Positions 8,040-16,832 of a stretch of 64,000 nt of DNA are shown here, in pieces; position 1 is the first letter of the stretch; each line of letters begins with the position of its first letter. The translations under genes and the position numbers were made by a program. Origin of the DNA: Sphingobacterium endophyticum (GTDB lineage: Bacteria; Bacteroidota; Bacteroidia; Sphingobacteriales; Sphingobacteriaceae); assembly GCF_009733535.1 (NCBI RefSeq), contig NZ_SMMI01000016.1, positions 36,355-100,354 of the forward strand, read 5' to 3'. The notes under the pieces are model-generated. The model searched no databases. It saw only the letters and a list, made by a program, of their open reading frames with translations, and was not told where the DNA came from.

Positions 8040-10421
8040 TTACATAGTCACATTAACGGTCTTTCTTTCTTGATTTCGAAAGTATTCAATACTAAAACTA
8101 GACATGTACTGATCCCTTTTAATGATTCTTTTCAAATCATTCAGATCCTTGACTACTTCACCTTGACAAGAAATAATTACATCCGACTTCTGAATACCTG
8201 CTTTCAATAATGCCGAAGGTTCTGTCAACTCCATAATTAGAACCCCCTCCATTTTAGGTAAACCGGCTGCAGATTGCTCCCCGAGGGTTTCAATAGATTT
8301 CAATACCGCTCCTTTCCAGTTAAATGTTTCCCCAATCTTATCTGTAGCGTTTGTTTGAATAACCGGTATCTCAGGCAATTCCTTTCGTTCTTTCAATCTG
8401 ATACTTGTGACACCAACATTTTGAAAATCAACTGGCTTGTATCCATTCAAAGAACCTGAAATCAAATTAAACTTACCAGTTCCAACATCCTCAAAATCAA
8501 TTACAATAACCTTGGAATTTTGATCCACGCCTTTAGCTTGGTCTGTTAATAAATCATTTTTATTGGTATAAAAATTATAATCAACCTCATCTCCCCAATA
8601 TTTAACTTGAATATCCTGATGGGCATGCATCACAATATTATTTTTAAAGACATCATGGCTATCTTTAAACCAAACGTGGGGATGGAAGCCATTATTGATT
8701 ATCAGATTATTACTTACTGTTCGATAGAATCCTTCCCTAAGTTTTAACCCTCCACTTAAGCACAGGTTATTAAAAATATTATAATTACTTGAACCGTCAT
8801 CCAAATCAATATCCCAACCATGATCACATCTAAATCGATTATCAGAAATTATAGTAGGATAAATTGCATCCAATTTAACCCATTCAGGATGTAATTCCGT
8901 AATACGGTCCATCTCTTTTCGGTCTGGATGCCAAAACCTGTCCCTCCCCCAAGAATTAAAAGCTCCATGATCACTAGTCTCTAAAACAGTTTTAAATACA
9001 TCATTAAAGGAAATAACATGACCACCCCAGGTTCCATCTCCAACATTAATTCCTGAACGGGGTACATTATATATGGTATTGTGCAAGACCGAAATCTTTG
9101 ATGACATTGAAATCTGAACTCCTGCCACCTGTTTTTCAATTAATCCAATCTGACGGATTAAATTATCTGATGCCTCACATTCGGATGGAAAATTTTCAGT
9201 CTTGGGACCTGGAGCAATATCAATCTCATCTTCTTTTACAAATTCTTCATATCGAAAAGACGGACTGCGAACAGCATCTGGATCCCCGACAAAATTAATT
9301 CCTCCCGCTCCTACCCGTTCAATTAAGTTCCCTGCTATTTTAATCCCCCTATTATAATTACTGACAAATATGGCATTTCCACCCAAATCAATAAAATCAG
9401 AATTAGTTACCGTACAATTTTCAGCTCCCTCAATTCGAACAGCACCTTGACGGTAAATCGTCCAATCACTCCTCAGTAAGGGCTCATCAGTTTTCATAAA
9501 GGTAGCTGAAGTATGAACAAATTTAATTCCTTCTACATCAATGTTTTTTACTGGTTTATCTAAACTACCTTTAATTGAAATCAACGATTCTAAAACTGGA
9601 GCTTCAAAATTTAACTTATTTGGATCCTGACTATCCATTTTTAAAAAGAGTGTCAAACCTTTCTCATCAAGATACCATTCATTCTCAGCATCCAATTCTT
9701 CAAAAACGTTTTCTACAAAACGGTAAGTCTCATGCATTTTACTTGGCCGATTATTTTGAAGCCCTCCTTCGAGTTGCAATTCAGAACTCTCATTTTTACC
9801 AAGCACTCTATAATGAAAACCTCCCCATCTGCCTATATGTAATGCATGTACAATTGCTCCCTGAGGATCTTTCCATTTCATAACACGTTCTGGACTTATT
9901 GCATCTTCAGCATATCCATTAAAGGGAAGAATATTAGGATCAAAATTTGGATACCGAGCTCGTATTAAATGCTTGCCATCTGCATATAATTGCTGAAAAA
10001 TAATTTGAGAAGGTATTTTGGAAGTCCAAATTCCACTTTTATTCTTTACCCAATTTAATTTCAAGGGTTTTGCTGCACTAAAGGTAACCCCGGATCCATC
10101 CTCAGATTTTATAGTCAATCGTTGATTATCTGACAGAAACAATTGGTCTATTAATAATGTTGAATCAAAATAATAGATACCCTTTTCAAAAATAAGTTCA
10201 TAACTATTTTTGGCAGTTTCTCTTTGTATTTCTTTAATCCTCTTTAAGGCAAATTCAGGAGATGAATAAGGCTGTGATTTAGTTCCAGGGTTCTTTTGAT
10301 TACCATTTTTTGAAACATAAAGCCTTATTGTATGCTGTTGTGCTACTGAGAAATTGATCATTAGAATATACAAGAAGAAGCCTAATGAAAAGATTGAATA
10401 ATGCCGATAAAACATATACAT
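8040..10421 (-). CDS. Secreted right-handed beta-helix protein with C-terminal PDZ domain
   Basis: 793 residues. A signal peptide (to about residue 28, FSVAQQ) is followed by an N-terminal segment with the RLYVSKNGNQKNPGTKSQPY start typical of polysaccharide-acting beta-helix proteins. Residues ~280-620 hold the repeated N-x-I/ISNN-type turns (NCTVTNSDFIDLGGNAIFVSN, GIKIAGNLIERVGAGGINF, NRFRCDHGWDIDLDDGSSNY) of a parallel beta-helix. The last ~70 residues are a PDZ fold (EPSALLKAGIQKSDVIISCQ, DLNDLKRIIKR). Such helices occur in polysaccharide lyases and hydrolases of families such as GH120 and GH141, but no catalytic set can be named here. PDZ domains bind peptide ends or mediate assembly. 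Periplasmic or surface glycan role is inferred. Confidence 0.75.
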   Translation of the reverse strand: MYMFYRHYSIFSLGFFLYILMINFSVAQQHTIRLYVSKNGNQKNPGTKSQPYSSPEFALKRIKEIQRETAKNSYELIFEKGIYYFDSTLLIDQLFLSDNQRLTIKSEDGSGVTFSAAKPLKLNWVKNKSGIWTSKIPSQIIFQQLYADGKHLIRARYPNFDPNILPFNGYAEDAISPERVMKWKDPQGAIVHALHIGRWGGFHYRVLGKNESSELQLEGGLQNNRPSKMHETYRFVENVFEELDAENEWYLDEKGLTLFLKMDSQDPNKLNFEAPVLESLISIKGSLDKPVKNIDVEGIKFVHTSATFMKTDEPLLRSDWTIYRQGAVRIEGAENCTVTNSDFIDLGGNAIFVSNYNRGIKIAGNLIERVGAGGINFVGDPDAVRSPSFRYEEFVKEDEIDIAPGPKTENFPSECEASDNLIRQIGLIEKQVAGVQISMSSKISVLHNTIYNVPRSGINVGDGTWGGHVISFNDVFKTVLETSDHGAFNSWGRDRFWHPDRKEMDRITELHPEWVKLDAIYPTIISDNRFRCDHGWDIDLDDGSSNYNIFNNLCLSGGLKLREGFYRTVSNNLIINNGFHPHVWFKDSHDVFKNNIVMHAHQDIQVKYWGDEVDYNFYTNKNDLLTDQAKGVDQNSKVIVIDFEDVGTGKFNLISGSLNGYKPVDFQNVGVTSIRLKERKELPEIPVIQTNATDKIGETFNWKGAVLKSIETLGEQSAAGLPKMEGVLIMELTEPSALLKAGIQKSDVIISCQGEVVKDLNDLKRIIKRDQYMSSFSIEYFRNQERKTVNVTM

Positions 10422-10553
10422 ATGAATAATTTGGGTTTAGAGTTGATAAAAACTATAAGATAGTTTTCTTAGGTTTATAAAAAATTAAAGTAATTCAAAT
10501 AAAGAGTGCTTTTCTAAATAAATTCCTTCAAAATTTCTTCTAATTTATATATT

Positions 10554-10561
10554 TAACTTTG
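10554..10561 (+). promoter_or_regulatory. TAnnTTTG -7 box before a broken small gene
   Basis: TAACTTTG matches the Bacteroidota -7 consensus exactly and lies 17 bases before the ATG at 10579. No clear TTTG -33 element is seen. Such boxes arise by chance in AT-rich DNA, so confidence is moderate. Confidence 0.4.
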
Positions 10562-10578
10562 CTAAATAATAATAAGCG

Positions 10579-10676
10579 ATGAAAATTCTAATTATTGAAA
10601 AGAGACTCTAACATTAAAAACTGCTATTGGAGCAATACTAATAATCGCTGGAACCATAGTATTAGCAATTAAATAA
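10579..10676 (+). pseudogene. Remnant of a ~32-residue single-helix membrane peptide
   Basis: The ATG opens MKILIIEKRL and stops at 10611. In another frame the sequence continues as TLKTAIGAILIIAGTIVLAI then K and a stop at 10676. That second part is a clean transmembrane helix of the kind in tiny DUF3185-like membrane peptides. A single indel near 10605 would join the two. A promoter-like box lies just upstream. It could also be a functional peptide with an unusual start, so the call is tentative. Confidence 0.3.
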
Positions 10677-11015
10677 ATTTTTAATAAACTAGATTATTAC
10701 ATACAATAACAACTTGATTATACAAACTTGTTACAAAAAAAAGATAACCACCATATAATATATTGTATTTCAGTAAATTAAATCAAATTATCCTTTTAAT
10801 TCCGATTGATTTCAATATGCCCCCCAAATAATCAAAAATTTTCTCTCAAAACAGATTATTCTCCATAAGATAATGATTTAACCAGTTTAAACATTGATTT
10901 TATTTTACTATACCAATATTGTCAACATTAATTTCTAGATAATTCAGTTATTTAAAAAAGACATAAACTTTTTCTCAAAAATTTAGCGAAGTGTTATTTA
11001 ATGTTAAAGTTTTTC

Positions 11016-11023
11016 TATATTTG
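11016..11023 (+). promoter_or_regulatory. -7 box of SusCD pair 1
   Basis: TATATTTG fits the TAnnTTTG element of the Bacteroidota housekeeping sigma factor. It would give a leader of roughly 90 bases before the susC ATG, a usual length for these genes. Confidence 0.5.
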
Positions 11024-11120
11024 ACTCAACAATAATTAATTATGATTCAATAAGCCTTCACTTATTGAACTTGTTTAACAATAGTATTTACTAACATTTA
11101 TTTACGAACAACGAAGTATT

Positions 11121-14100
11121 ATGAAACAAAGATTACTCAGCGTTATTCTGCTGTGTGTGCTATTCATAGGAGTAGCAAATGCACAAGAAAGGCAGGTAAG
11201 CGGTAAAGTGACTTCGGCAGCAGATGGATCCTCTTTAGGTGGAGTGTCCGTTCGTGTTGATGGCACCAATACAGCTACCCAGACCGATGGAAGTGGTAAC
11301 TACACCATTTCAGTATCCAACCAAAATGCAACCCTTGTATTTTCTTACATTGGATACGCAACCCAAAGGACCGCAGTAGGAACGCAGTCCACCGTTAATG
11401 TCCAACTTACCTCATCTGACAATGAACTTGAAGAAGTTATTGTTACTGCTCTTGGGGTCAAAAGGGAAAAAAGAGAATTAGGTTATTCCGCAGACCAAGT
11501 CGACAGCAAAACCGTAAACAAAGCAAGCGCCGTAAACATCGCGAATGGTTTACAAGGTAAAGTCTCCGGCTTAAACGTAACAACCAACAATTCAGGAGTT
11601 TTCGAAGATGTTAAAATCAACCTGCGTGGTATCCGATCTCTTACCGGTAACAACAACCCCCTATTAGTATTAGATGGTGTGCAGATGGATATTAAATATC
11701 TATCTTCCTTAAATCCTAATGATGTTGAAAATGTATCGGTTTTGAAAGGTGCAGCAGCAGCTGCCATCTATGGACCTGATGCTCGTAACGGGGTTATCTT
11801 AGTAACGACTAAAAAAGGTTCTGATGTAACTAGCATCAATGTAAGCCACTCAACACAATGGCAAAACATCTCCTTCTTCCCGGAACTACAAAAACAATTC
11901 GGACAGGGTTATGATGACCAAATTGATCCAATTGAAAACTGGTCATGGGGACCAGCTTATGACGGAAAAATAGTAGACATTGGCCCAAAACTTCCGGATG
12001 GCTCACAACAAACCACACCATACACCGGAACGGATGAACGTCAAAAATTCTATAACACCGGTGTCACTAACCAAACAAACGTTTCTTTAAATGCGAAAGA
12101 TTTCTTCTTAAGCTTGGAAAATGCCGATATCAAAGGTATTGTACCGGGTGATAAAAACAGAAGAAATAGCATCCGCTTAAATTCACAACGAGAATTCGGT
12201 ATGCTAAGAGCTGGTGCAAACTTCAATTACTCTCAGCAGAATTACAATGTGTATGATCAAATTGGCCAACAAGATTATTTCACTGCACAAGGAACTGGTG
12301 GTAATGATGGTTTATTCAACCAATTAATCAATACTCCTGCACACATCCTCTTAACAAAATATAAAAATTACAAAACTGACAAATTTTCAACTTATGAAAA
12401 TTGGTTTACGAACTATGGATTAAATCCTTATTTCTCGGTAGGAAATTGGAGAAAAAATGGCAAGAAACAAGATTTGATTAGTAATATCGAATTAGGATTA
12501 AAACCTGCCGATTGGTTAGATTTCACTTACCGTGCTAGTATCAATTCAAGAAATATTGCTGAAAGGTATATTACTGAAGGTGTTAAAACTTCTCAATGGG
12601 GAGAAAACCGCGGTAAAACTAGTATCACTCCAGCTCTTGAAGAATACAATTACAACCAAACAATTTTAACTTCTGAATTATTTGGTAGTGTAAACAAACA
12701 AATCAACGACGATTTAAAATTCAGCGGTATCTTAGGAACTTTCGTAAGACAAAATGAATACAGAAATACAAGCGTAGGTGCCGGCAACTTAGTTATTCCT
12801 GAACTACAAAATATCGGCATACGTGTAGGAAATCTTACAGGAGAATCAAATGGATATAAAACCAGATTATTTTCTGTGTACGGAAGTGCAGGATTTAATT
12901 ATAAGAACTGGGCAAACGTAGAATTCACTGGCCGTTGGGACAAATCATCTACCCTTGCTCCTGGAAATAACTCCTATTTCTATCCTGGTGTAAATGGTGC
13001 AATTGTATTGAGCGACGCATTAGATATGTCATCCGATTTTTTTAACTATTTAAAAGTTAGAGGTGCATGGACTAAAACAGCAAACTCTGATATTAGCCCG
13101 TATTTCTTAGAAGCTACTTATTCTCAAGCAAATGGGTTTCCTTTAGGTGCTGTTACTGGTTTAACTGCTAATAATACAACTTATGACTATAACTTGAAAC
13201 CAGAACGTATTAATACAACTGAGGCTGGTTTTGAAGCGGGATTCTGGAACAATCGATTAACTGTTGAAGCTACTTATTTCTTCTCTAAAAACACAGATCA
13301 GATCATTAGTGTAAACATCTCCGAAGCATCTGGCTTCTCAAGAAGTTATAGAAATGCTGCTTCCTTCAACAGTAAAGGTGTTGACTTTGATTTCAACTTG
13401 TCACCTTTAATCAAGTTCAATGATGGCGGTATTAATTTCAGAGGTAATTTCTTATGGAATGATTCGGAAGTAACAAGTATCTATGAAGCACAAAAATTAA
13501 AAGAACTTTCTTTAGGTGGCTATGTAGCTGCTGGTAACTATGCAATTGTTGGTCAACCAGCTTTTATTATGCGTGGTACGGATTATGCAAGAGATGATCA
13601 GGGACGTGTTATTGTAAGTGCTGAAGATGGTCGCCCTTCAGTTTCGGGTACTCCAGTAAATTTGGGTAGAACCTTACCAAAATGGATTATCGGATTAAAC
13701 CCTTCAGTAAATTATAAAAACTTCAACTTATCCGCTTTATTTGAATACAAAGGAGGACACGTTGCTTCATTCTTTGGACTAGGTGGTGATATGGCTTGGA
13801 CAGGTGTTTCAATCGCAACTGCTTATAATGATAGACAGCCTTTTATCCTTCCAAATTCTGTTATTGAAGACCCTAATAATCCAGGAAAATACATCCCTAA
13901 CACGGATGCAAAAATCGGTGCAAATGAATCCATTTACAACTATTATACAGGTGAATTTGGTGATGCTGCATCTAATTTCGTAGTGAGTGCTAATCAATGG
14001 AGACTTAGAGAATTGTCTTTATCATACGACGTTCCTCAAGAATGGTTAACTTCTAGACAAAAAGCTTTTAAAGGTCTTTCTATTGCTTTTGTAGGACGTA

Positions 14101-14252
14101 ATCTTGCATTATGGTTACCAAAAGAAAATAAATTCATGGATCCTGATTTTGACAGTATGTCTACAGATAATGACAATGCATTTGGTAATATTAACTCCAC
14201 TGCAAACCCTCCAGTAAGGAATTTTGGTTTTACAATAAATGCTAAGTTCTAA
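11121..14252 (+). CDS. SusC/RagA-family TonB-dependent outer-membrane transporter (pair 1)
   Basis: 1043 residues. A signal peptide (cut after ANAQ, residue ~22) is followed by a carboxypeptidase-D-like domain (residues ~25-100, VSGKVTSAADGSSLGGVSV), the SusC TonB-box region EEVIVTALGVKREKRELGY, a plug (INLRGIRSLTGNNNPLLVLD) and a long beta-barrel that ends in FGFTINAKF with terminal Phe. It imports a large nutrient, usually a glycan or peptide, through the outer membrane with its SusD lid using TonB energy. The susD gene follows after 17 bases. No sigma/anti-sigma genes or enzymes are attached, so the substrate is unknown. Confidence 0.95.
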   Translation: MKQRLLSVILLCVLFIGVANAQERQVSGKVTSAADGSSLGGVSVRVDGTNTATQTDGSGNYTISVSNQNATLVFSYIGYATQRTAVGTQSTVNVQLTSSDNELEEVIVTALGVKREKRELGYSADQVDSKTVNKASAVNIANGLQGKVSGLNVTTNNSGVFEDVKINLRGIRSLTGNNNPLLVLDGVQMDIKYLSSLNPNDVENVSVLKGAAAAAIYGPDARNGVILVTTKKGSDVTSINVSHSTQWQNISFFPELQKQFGQGYDDQIDPIENWSWGPAYDGKIVDIGPKLPDGSQQTTPYTGTDERQKFYNTGVTNQTNVSLNAKDFFLSLENADIKGIVPGDKNRRNSIRLNSQREFGMLRAGANFNYSQQNYNVYDQIGQQDYFTAQGTGGNDGLFNQLINTPAHILLTKYKNYKTDKFSTYENWFTNYGLNPYFSVGNWRKNGKKQDLISNIELGLKPADWLDFTYRASINSRNIAERYITEGVKTSQWGENRGKTSITPALEEYNYNQTILTSELFGSVNKQINDDLKFSGILGTFVRQNEYRNTSVGAGNLVIPELQNIGIRVGNLTGESNGYKTRLFSVYGSAGFNYKNWANVEFTGRWDKSSTLAPGNNSYFYPGVNGAIVLSDALDMSSDFFNYLKVRGAWTKTANSDISPYFLEATYSQANGFPLGAVTGLTANNTTYDYNLKPERINTTEAGFEAGFWNNRLTVEATYFFSKNTDQIISVNISEASGFSRSYRNAASFNSKGVDFDFNLSPLIKFNDGGINFRGNFLWNDSEVTSIYEAQKLKELSLGGYVAAGNYAIVGQPAFIMRGTDYARDDQGRVIVSAEDGRPSVSGTPVNLGRTLPKWIIGLNPSVNYKNFNLSALFEYKGGHVASFFGLGGDMAWTGVSIATAYNDRQPFILPNSVIEDPNNPGKYIPNTDAKIGANESIYNYYTGEFGDAASNFVVSANQWRLRELSLSYDVPQEWLTSRQKAFKGLSIAFVGRNLALWLPKENKFMDPDFDSMSTDNDNAFGNINSTANPPVRNFGFTINAKF

Positions 14253-14269
14253 TTTAAAAGCGAGAAAAA

Positions 14270-15769
14270 ATGAAACACAAAATATTATTGGCAATACTAG
14301 CAGTTACTTTAGTACTGTCAGGCTGTAAAGACAGCTTCTTCGATATAAACACGAACCCCAATCAACCGACCAATCCATTGGTAAAACCGCAATATCTCTT
14401 ACCAATGGTATTGAAACAAACGGCTACCAGAATGGGAACTCAATATTCTTGGGCAGCATCTTGGTCTGGATATTATGGACGTGGTTCCGATTTCGGACAA
14501 AGTTTACCTTTAGAAAACTATAACATTACCCCAACTTATCAACAAGGACAATGGGCTAATAGTACAACAAGTTGGTACGATGTATTGACCGATGCAGATT
14601 TAATGGCTAAAAAAGCCGCTGAAACGGATGAGAAATTCTTTATTGGAGTGTCAAAAGTTGTCAAAGCGATTGGATTTATGTACTTGGTGGATATGTATAA
14701 TAATGTTCCTTACAAAGAAGCTCTAAAAGGATCTGACAATGTAGCGCCTGCTTATGATAAAGGTGAGGATATCTACAAAGATCTTTTATTACAATTAGAT
14801 TCAGCGAGGTTAATCTTTAAATCAAATCCATCAATTTCTGAAGAAGTTGCTTCATCAGATGTATTATTCGGTGGGGATATGACCCAATGGAGAAAATTAG
14901 CGAATACTCAAGCTTTAAAATTATTAATCCATCAATCAGAATTTGTTAAAAACCCTACTGCTGAAATTGCTAAAATTAAAGCGGATGGTAGTGGATTTAT
15001 TGAAGCTGGAGAATCAGCTACTTTATCGCTTACTTTTTCAAATAATGTGGATCAGGTCAACCCTGTTTACAGTACCTATGTTGCTGATCAAAGTGGAATA
15101 TTGACTGACGGATTTAACCGTGTGAGCAAGTATTTATTGAATCGTTATGTTGCAAATGATGATATCCGTTATCAGTATCTTTTCTTACCTGCAATTAATC
15201 CTAAAGATCCAAATGTAAGATGGGTGGGTAAAGATTTCGGGGCTCCAAACGTATTAGGAAATTCTTCTTCCAATGAATCAATTGTTGTTGGTACAGGAAT
15301 ATTAAAAGATGGAACTCAACCTTTATGGTTCTTCACTTCCATGGAAAGTCTGTTTTTACAAGCAGAGGCTACACAACGTGGCTGGTTGACTGGTGATGCA
15401 AAAACAGTTTATGAAAATGCTGTTAAGGAATCTTTCGAATGGTTAGGTGTACCTTCAGCTGCAACTGAAGCAGGTAAATTATTGGCAGCTTCTGCAAGCT
15501 GGGAAACTGCTGCTAATAAATTAGAATTGATTATCAACCAAAAATACTTAGCTCTTCCTAGTATCAATAACTTTGAAGCCTACGTAGATTATAGAAGACT
15601 TGGATTTCCTAAAGATGTTCCTCTTTCAAAGAATCCTAACATTGGAAGCCGAAAAATTCCATTGCGTTTATTGTATCCTCAAAATGAATACAGTTACAAC
15701 AATGACAATGTAATGGCTCAGGGAGAAATCAATGCTCAAACTAGCAGAATCTTCTGGGATGTTAATTAA
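14270..15769 (+). CDS. SusD/RagB-family nutrient-binding lipoprotein (pair 1)
   Basis: 499 residues with lipobox LSGC (Cys19) and the SusD-like opening FFDINTNPNQPTNP, of the SusD_2-type (about 500 residues) that commonly pairs with ~1050-residue SusC proteins. It forms the surface lid of the SusC channel and captures the ligand. Helical TPR-like segments (FFIGVSKVVKAIGFMYLVD, WFFTSMESLFLQAEATQRG) are visible. It lies 17 bases after susC in the same transcript, which ends at a strong terminator. Confidence 0.93.
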   Translation: MKHKILLAILAVTLVLSGCKDSFFDINTNPNQPTNPLVKPQYLLPMVLKQTATRMGTQYSWAASWSGYYGRGSDFGQSLPLENYNITPTYQQGQWANSTTSWYDVLTDADLMAKKAAETDEKFFIGVSKVVKAIGFMYLVDMYNNVPYKEALKGSDNVAPAYDKGEDIYKDLLLQLDSARLIFKSNPSISEEVASSDVLFGGDMTQWRKLANTQALKLLIHQSEFVKNPTAEIAKIKADGSGFIEAGESATLSLTFSNNVDQVNPVYSTYVADQSGILTDGFNRVSKYLLNRYVANDDIRYQYLFLPAINPKDPNVRWVGKDFGAPNVLGNSSSNESIVVGTGILKDGTQPLWFFTSMESLFLQAEATQRGWLTGDAKTVYENAVKESFEWLGVPSAATEAGKLLAASASWETAANKLELIINQKYLALPSINNFEAYVDYRRLGFPKDVPLSKNPNIGSRKIPLRLLYPQNEYSYNNDNVMAQGEINAQTSRIFWDVN

Positions 15770-15807
15770 TAAATACTCCTGATTACTCAGGAATAATACA
15801 ATTTAAG

Positions 15808-15842
15808 ACAGTAACACTCAAAACGAGTGTTACTGTTTTTTT
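15808..15842 (+). terminator. Strong terminator after SusCD pair 1
   Basis: A perfect 12-bp stem ACAGTAACACTC/GAGTGTTACTGT (15808-15819 with 15825-15836), a 5-base loop and a following T-run. It lies about 40 bases after the susD stop. Confidence 0.9.
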
Positions 15843-15869
15843 ATGATTTTAATTATCCTTGATTTACCT

Positions 15870-15877
15870 TACCTTTG
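15870..15877 (+). promoter_or_regulatory. -7 box of menG
   Basis: TACCTTTG matches TAnnTTTG and lies 20 bases before the menG start. A T-rich stretch (TTTT) about 19 bases upstream could serve as the -33 element. Confidence 0.5.
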
Positions 15878-15897
15878 GCAGAGAACAATAAGGCAAA

Positions 15898-16632
15898 ATG
15901 AGCGAGAACAAAGTAATCCTTCCTAATCAAAAATCCCAAGAACAAAAGCATGTTCAAGTTAGAAAAATGTTTAATTCTATCTCCGGAAACTATGATAAGT
16001 TAAATAAGGTCATCACTTTTGGAATGGAAAAAGGTTGGAAAAAAAATGTTTTTAATCTTATTGCTTCAAAAAATCCAAATCGAATCCTAGATATTGCTAC
16101 CGGTACGGGTGATATGCTTATCCTATTCGCAAATTCTAATGCAACCGAAATATTAGGAACAGATATTTCTGAAGGAATGCTAGCAGTGGCGGAAGAAAAA
16201 GTTAAAGAATTAGGTTTGAATGACCGTATCAAATTAGACCAACAGGACGCAGAAAACCTAAGTCTTCCAGACAACCACTACGATGCAATTAGCATTACCT
16301 ATGGAATCCGTAATTTCGAAAATCTAGATAAATGTTTAGAAGAAATTTATCGAGTTACCGCTCCAGGTGGTCAATTTATCGTTCTAGAAACTTCTGTACC
16401 TACGAACTTCCTGCTTAAATCAGGGCACTGGATGTACACAAAATGGGTAATGCCAGCATTAAGCAGATTATTTAGTGATGATAAATCTGCTTATAAATAC
16501 CTTTCTGAATCGGCTCTTAATTTTCCTTATGGGGAAGCGTTAAAAAAACGTTTTGAACTTGCAGGATTTAAAGATGTAAAGATTATGCCCCAATTCTTTG
16601 GCGCTTCGACCATATATCAAGCTATTAAATAA
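15898..16632 (+). CDS. ubiE: Demethylmenaquinone methyltransferase (UbiE/MenG)
   Basis: 244 residues. It is the last step of menaquinone synthesis, methylating demethylmenaquinone with S-adenosylmethionine. Motifs: VRKMFNSISGNYDKLNKVIT at the N-terminus, SAM motif DIATGTGDM, and the family signature SITYGIRNFENLDKCLEEIY. Length and ending (GGxxxIYQAIK-like, GASTIYQAIK) are standard. Menaquinone is the only quinone in Bacteroidota, so MenG is the better functional name. Transcribed alone from its own -7 box. Confidence 0.95.
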   Translation: MSENKVILPNQKSQEQKHVQVRKMFNSISGNYDKLNKVITFGMEKGWKKNVFNLIASKNPNRILDIATGTGDMLILFANSNATEILGTDISEGMLAVAEEKVKELGLNDRIKLDQQDAENLSLPDNHYDAISITYGIRNFENLDKCLEEIYRVTAPGGQFIVLETSVPTNFLLKSGHWMYTKWVMPALSRLFSDDKSAYKYLSESALNFPYGEALKKRFELAGFKDVKIMPQFFGASTIYQAIK

Positions 16633-16832
16633 GCAATCCCTTAACCCATAAGCTTAAGCCCTCCTATTTATAGAAATGTAAATAACCCTACAAACATTTT
16701 CTATAAAGAACATATTTATGTTTTTCGTATAATTATATCCTGATTTTGCTATAAAACAATATTTTAAAAATGTTGTTTCTATACAATAAAATCACAACTA
16801 ACTTAATCACATTCTGATATATACCCACGACT

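Larger units (their letters stand above)
10422..11120. other. Long intergenic region before SusCD pair 1
   Basis: About 700 AT-rich bases between divergent genes. It holds a -7 box and a broken small frame at 10554-10676 and the susC promoter near 11016. The rest shows no gene, repeat array or stable RNA that I can support. Confidence 0.5.
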
